From positions 310,001 through 374,000 of the forward strand of contig NZ_JACIFA010000003.1 in assembly GCF_014197135.1 (NCBI RefSeq): a stretch of 64,000 nt of DNA, in the 5' to 3' direction. Position 1 is the first letter of the stretch; each line of letters opens with the position of its first letter. The notes below the pieces were generated by a model, which had not been told where the DNA came from, made no database searches, and worked only from the letters and a program-made list of their open reading frames with translations. The stretch is from Sphingomonas zeae (GTDB lineage Bacteria > Pseudomonadota > Alphaproteobacteria > Sphingomonadales > Sphingomonadaceae). Both the position numbers and the translations under genes were made by a program. Below are positions 61,255 through 64,000 of this stretch, in pieces.

Positions 61255-62112
61255 TCAGCGCTGCCAATAGCGCACGTAATCCACCTTCATCGCCTGGGGC
61301 AGCGCGGCGTCGTCGACGCCCTTCTGCCCGCCCCAGTCCCCGCCGACCGCCAGGTTCAGGATCAGCGAATAGGGCCGGGTGAACGGCCAGGCCGCCGCGC
61401 CGCCCGGCTGGTCGTTCTTCACCCGCATATAGGCCCGACCATCGACCCCGATCGTAATCGTGTCGGGCGTCCAGTCCAGCTGATAGCGGTGATAGTCCGT
61501 ACAAGCCCCCGCCACGCGCACCTCGGCACCGCGCTGCGTCTTCAGCCGGTGGTTGAAGGCGGCGGAATGGACGGTCGCGTGGATCACGTCGGGGTTCCAT
61601 CCGACCATTTCCATGATGTCGATCTCGCCTCCGTCGGGCCAGCGCGATCCATCCATGGGCAGCAGCCAAATGGCGGGCCACATGCCCCGTCCGCAAGGCA
61701 GCTGCGCGCGCACCTCATAAAAACCGTAGCCCAGGGTCTGCTGCGTCACCAGCTTGGCCGAGCTATAGCGCTGGCCGCCCCAATCGGGCTCGTTGCGCAG
61801 CGCCTCCGCCCGCGCCTCGATGACCAGCGCGCCTCTTTCGATCCGGGCGTTGGTCCGGTCCGGCCCCGCATAATATTGCAGCTCGTGATTGGGCCAGCCC
61901 GTCTTGTTCTGGCTTATGTCCCAGCGCCAGCGGCGCCTGTCGATCGTCTTTGCAAACTCGTCGCCGAACGTAGGGCGGGTGGCGGGTGCGGTCATCGCGC
62001 CGCCAAAGGCATAATTGGTTGCGCCAAGTGACGGGGCTTCCACCTGCTGGGCGGAAGCCCCGCCGGTGGCCAGCAACGTCAAGCCCGCCAGCCACCAAGC
62101 CATTCGTTGCAT
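61255..62112 (-). CDS. GH16 family beta-glucanase/galactanase-type hydrolase, secreted
   Basis: ATG at 62112 (MQRMAWWLAGLTLLATGG) has GGGAGGG about seven bases upstream and gives 285 aa. ATGs at 62118 and 62103 are alternatives. The signal peptide ends near GASAQ. The GH16 jelly roll shows GMWPAIWLLP, the catalytic GGEIDIMEMVG (Glu nucleophile, Asp, Glu acid/base), HRYQLDWTPDTITIGVDG and LILNLAVGGDWGG. Members cleave beta-1,3- or mixed-linkage glucans, agar or similar polymers. GEIDIME with the YAGPDRTNARIE region is most like laminarinase-type enzymes. Confidence 0.92.
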   Translation of the reverse strand: MQRMAWWLAGLTLLATGGASAQQVEAPSLGATNYAFGGAMTAPATRPTFGDEFAKTIDRRRWRWDISQNKTGWPNHELQYYAGPDRTNARIERGALVIEARAEALRNEPDWGGQRYSSAKLVTQQTLGYGFYEVRAQLPCGRGMWPAIWLLPMDGSRWPDGGEIDIMEMVGWNPDVIHATVHSAAFNHRLKTQRGAEVRVAGACTDYHRYQLDWTPDTITIGVDGRAYMRVKNDQPGGAAAWPFTRPYSLILNLAVGGDWGGQKGVDDAALPQAMKVDYVRYWQR

Positions 62113-62179
62113 TTCCATCCCTCCCGAGCTTTTGGGAAGGATATAAGCCGATTGCTGGACGGACGCCAAGCTGGCCGGA

Positions 62180-62983
62180 TCAGCCCGCGATGGTGAAAAC
62201 CGAACCGGAATCGATGCGGAGCCCCGCCCCGTTGATGAAGCTTGCGCGCTCTGAGACCAGGAACGCGACCGCGGCGGCGACCTCCTCGGGCCGGCCGCGC
62301 CGCTTCAACACCATGCCGGGGCGCTCTTCGTCCAGGAAACTCGCAATCGCCTCGTCAAAGCCGACGCCCTTTTCCTTGGCGCGCTTTTCCATCATCGCAT
62401 CCGTCATCGGGGTCGCGATGAAGGCAGGCGAGACGGTGTTCACCAGCACATTGTCTGGGCCGTAAGCCTTGGACAGTCCCTTCGCCAGGCTGAGGATGCC
62501 GGCCTTCGCGGCGCAATAAGGAAGTTCGTCGACATAGGGCTGCACCGCATCCTCCGAAGCGAACAGGACGATGCGCCCCCAGCCCTTGGTGCGCATCGCT
62601 GGGATCGCCTCGCGGCACATCCGCACCGCGCCCATCAGATCAATGTCGAGCGTGTCCTGCCAGCCCTTGTCATCGATCTTCAGAAAGTCGCCCGTCGCCC
62701 CCGTCACGCCCGCCGCGTTGATGTAGATGTCGGGATCGCCGAGCCGTTCGCGCACCATCGTCCAGATGTTCCGCACCTCGTCAGGCCTGGTGACATCGCC
62801 AGCGATCGCGATCACGTCCCCCAGCGGCAACAGTTCTTCCATCGCCTGGTCCAGCGTACCGTCCGGCTTGTCGGTCAGGGCAACCCGGACGCCCGCCTCC
62901 AGCAACAGGCGTGCAGTTTCCTTGCCCATGCCCGAGTCCGCTCCACTGATCAGCGCGATGCGCCCCTTGATACCCAAATCCAT
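62180..62983 (-). CDS. SDR family oxidoreductase
   Basis: This 267-aa classical SDR has SGADSGMGKETARLLLEAG as the cofactor loop (TGxxxGxG variant with Ser first) and NAAGVTG. The catalytic Ser is in VLFASEDAVQPYVDE, and the Tyr/Lys pair is in YCAAKAG. It closes with SERASFINGAGLRIDSG. The Asp after beta-2 (ALTDKPDG) suggests NAD. The E-D-A-V variation after the Ser is unusual but leaves the active site intact. It is a stand-alone gene, 67 bases upstream of the GH16 gene on the same strand. The substrate is unknown. Confidence 0.9.
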   Translation of the reverse strand: MDLGIKGRIALISGADSGMGKETARLLLEAGVRVALTDKPDGTLDQAMEELLPLGDVIAIAGDVTRPDEVRNIWTMVRERLGDPDIYINAAGVTGATGDFLKIDDKGWQDTLDIDLMGAVRMCREAIPAMRTKGWGRIVLFASEDAVQPYVDELPYCAAKAGILSLAKGLSKAYGPDNVLVNTVSPAFIATPMTDAMMEKRAKEKGVGFDEAIASFLDEERPGMVLKRRGRPEEVAAAVAFLVSERASFINGAGLRIDSGSVFTIAG

Positions 62984-63118
62984 CGTCTCTCTCCTTGGGC
63001 AGTGCAGCCGGTGCTCGGGTGATGTCGATCATCGATAGAGATCAACCGTCCCCGCGATGAAGTGTCAAAGTCCGCTACGGTTCCGCCAAGCTGCCCCGAT
63101 AAGTCTTTGATCCAGGCC

Positions 63119-63145
63119 GGAACGGGCGTTCCTCCTGCCCGTTCC
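63119..63145. promoter_or_regulatory. 9-bp hairpin upstream of the Mfd-like gene
   Basis: GGAACGGGC and GCCCGTTCC pair around a 9-base loop, 68 bases before the Mfd-like ATG. No T-run follows on either strand. It may be a leader structure or an operator. Confidence 0.35.
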
Positions 63146-63212
63146 GAAAAGTCCGCCGTCTTTGCTGGAGTGCTGTTCGTTGCGCATATTGTCCCACGCC
63201 GAGATCGCCACC

Positions 63213-64000
63213 ATGCCCCCCTCCCGTGACGGACCCGCGCCGGCGCTGGGCGTGGCCGAGCTGGTAGCCGGCGCGGCAGAGATACTCGACCGGTCGGACA
63301 TCCTGCTTGCCGTCACCGACGAGGCGCGTGCGCTCGGCGTGACGCGAATGCTCAGCGCAATGTCCCCCGACGCGACCATCCTGTTCTGCCCCGGCTCCGA
63401 CGCGCTACCGGGCGACGACGCCCCGGCGTCCCCCGCCAATGTCGGGCAGCGGGTGTCGGCGCTGCATCGTATCCAGATGGCTTTGGCTGCGGAGGACCGC
63501 GGCCGCATTGCCGTCGTCACGTCCGGCGAGGCCCTGGCGCGCGCGCTGCCCCCGCCCGAGACCTTCGCCGCCGAGCCGCCCCGCGTCGCACTCGACGATC
63601 CCTGCGACCTTGCCGAGCTTCACGCGATGCTGCTCGACCTGGGCTATATCGCCGATGAGCGGGTCGACGAGCCCGGCGAGGTGGCGCTGCGGGGCCAGGT
63701 GCTCGACATATTTCCCGCCGATGCCGAACAGCCGCTGCGCATTGAGGTCGGCGATGGTCGGATCATCGCGATCCGCTCCTACGATGCGGCCGACCAGCGC
63801 AGCACGGGCGAGATCGAACGGCGCGAGCTGGGTCGGGTGGCCGAGCCGCCACTCGGCACGACACCGACCAGCCTGCTCGACCATCTGCCCAGTGCTTGCG
63901 TCATCATCGAGCCCGCCGCCGATGAGCGTCGGCGCCGTCTGCTGCTGTTGAGCGCCGATGTCGCCAGACGGGGTTCGAAGCGTGTGGCACGCGACATGCT
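63213..64000 (+). CDS. Mfd-like helicase N-terminal part, 3'-truncated
   Basis: A frame opens at ATG 63213 and runs to the end of the window (262 codons) without a stop. Residues ~10-130 (LGVAELVAGAAEILDRSDILLAVTDEARALG, ATILFCPGSDALP, GQRVSALHRIQMAL, AVVTSGEALARALPPPETF) and ~155-215 match the UvrB-like N-terminal module of Mfd. The later stretch includes DERVDEPGEVALRGQVLDIFPADAEQPLRIEV and IRSYDAADQRSTGEIE. Mfd strips stalled RNA polymerase and recruits UvrA. Whether this is full-length Mfd or a shorter Mfd-like helicase cannot be told from this part. TTG codons just upstream are alternative starts. Confidence 0.8.
   Translation, partial: MPPSRDGPAPALGVAELVAGAAEILDRSDILLAVTDEARALGVTRMLSAMSPDATILFCPGSDALPGDDAPASPANVGQRVSALHRIQMALAAEDRGRIAVVTSGEALARALPPPETFAAEPPRVALDDPCDLAELHAMLLDLGYIADERVDEPGEVALRGQVLDIFPADAEQPLRIEVGDGRIIAIRSYDAADQRSTGEIERRELGRVAEPPLGTTPTSLLDHLPSACVIIEPAADERRRRLLLLSADVARRGSKRVARDM

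Noticed and set aside
1..64000. tRNA, rRNA, CRISPR array, insertion sequence or prophage
   Set aside because: None could be identified on either strand. Repeats found are short palindromes, not CRISPR-like direct repeats, and no transposase or integrase other than XerD is present.

Overview
The window looks like chromosomal DNA from a sphingomonad (Alphaproteobacteria, Sphingomonadales; Sphingomonas-like). This is inferred from the high GC content, the fused cysNC gene after cysD, the small Flp pilins, the FecI/FecR/TonB cassettes, the TonB receptor/SapC/halogenase-like set and the protein flavour throughout. I see no rRNA, tRNA, CRISPR array, insertion sequence or prophage. Coding density is very high and many neighbours overlap by 1-4 bases (ATGA, GTGA, TGATG), so most genes sit in translationally coupled operons.

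Left part (1-27 kb), mainly housekeeping: a truncated DUF5695 protein, a MutT-type Nudix enzyme, two Flp pilins, and a minus-strand operon (44-aa membrane protein, 609-aa secreted protein, xerD, accA). That operon is divergent from aroK-aroB-DUF2256. Next come photolyase, a histone-deacetylase-family protein, an alpha/beta hydrolase with rppH, a DUF481 outer-membrane protein, an arginine-succinyltransferase cassette (M20 hydrolase-astA-astB), the sulfate-activation operon cysD-cysNC-cysQ, a ZIP metal transporter, a stress-type operon (SRPBCC, alcohol dehydrogenase, SDR, YciF) with a Crp/Fnr regulator beside it, and an aromatic aminotransferase closed by a strong terminator.

Middle part (27.4-52.5 kb): a compact arabinoxylan/glucuronoxylan utilisation locus. 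It holds xylA, xylB, three GH43 enzymes, a GH10 xylanase with a Tat-like leader, a GH3 glycosidase, a GH27 enzyme with an NPCBM domain, a GH115 alpha-glucuronidase, a CE1-like esterase, an SGNH esterase and a large TonB-dependent receptor. Polymer fragments would enter through the receptor, be trimmed and de-esterified in the periplasm, and feed xylose to XylA/XylB. Five intergenic copies of a LacI-family-type operator, TGNTANCGNTANCA with at most one mismatch each, sit in the divergent promoter regions and tie the locus into one predicted regulon. No LacI regulator gene lies inside the window.

Embedded in the xylan locus is a four-gene set of unknown purpose: the TonB receptor, a flavin-dependent tryptophan-halogenase-like protein that departs from the canonical halogenase motifs, a SapC-family protein and a cupin/JmjC-type Fe(II)/2-oxoglutarate oxygenase. 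This is the best candidate here for an undescribed system. One of the xylan-type operators lies across the predicted receptor promoter, so the set is probably induced together with xylan degradation.

Right part (52.5-64 kb): an ECF sigma factor-FecR-STN TonB receptor cassette, a large autotransporter, mgtE preceded by a hairpin that buries its ribosome-binding site, a GH16 beta-glucanase, an SDR dehydrogenase, and the 5' part of an Mfd-like gene cut by the window edge. Small palindromic repeats occupy several convergent gene ends.
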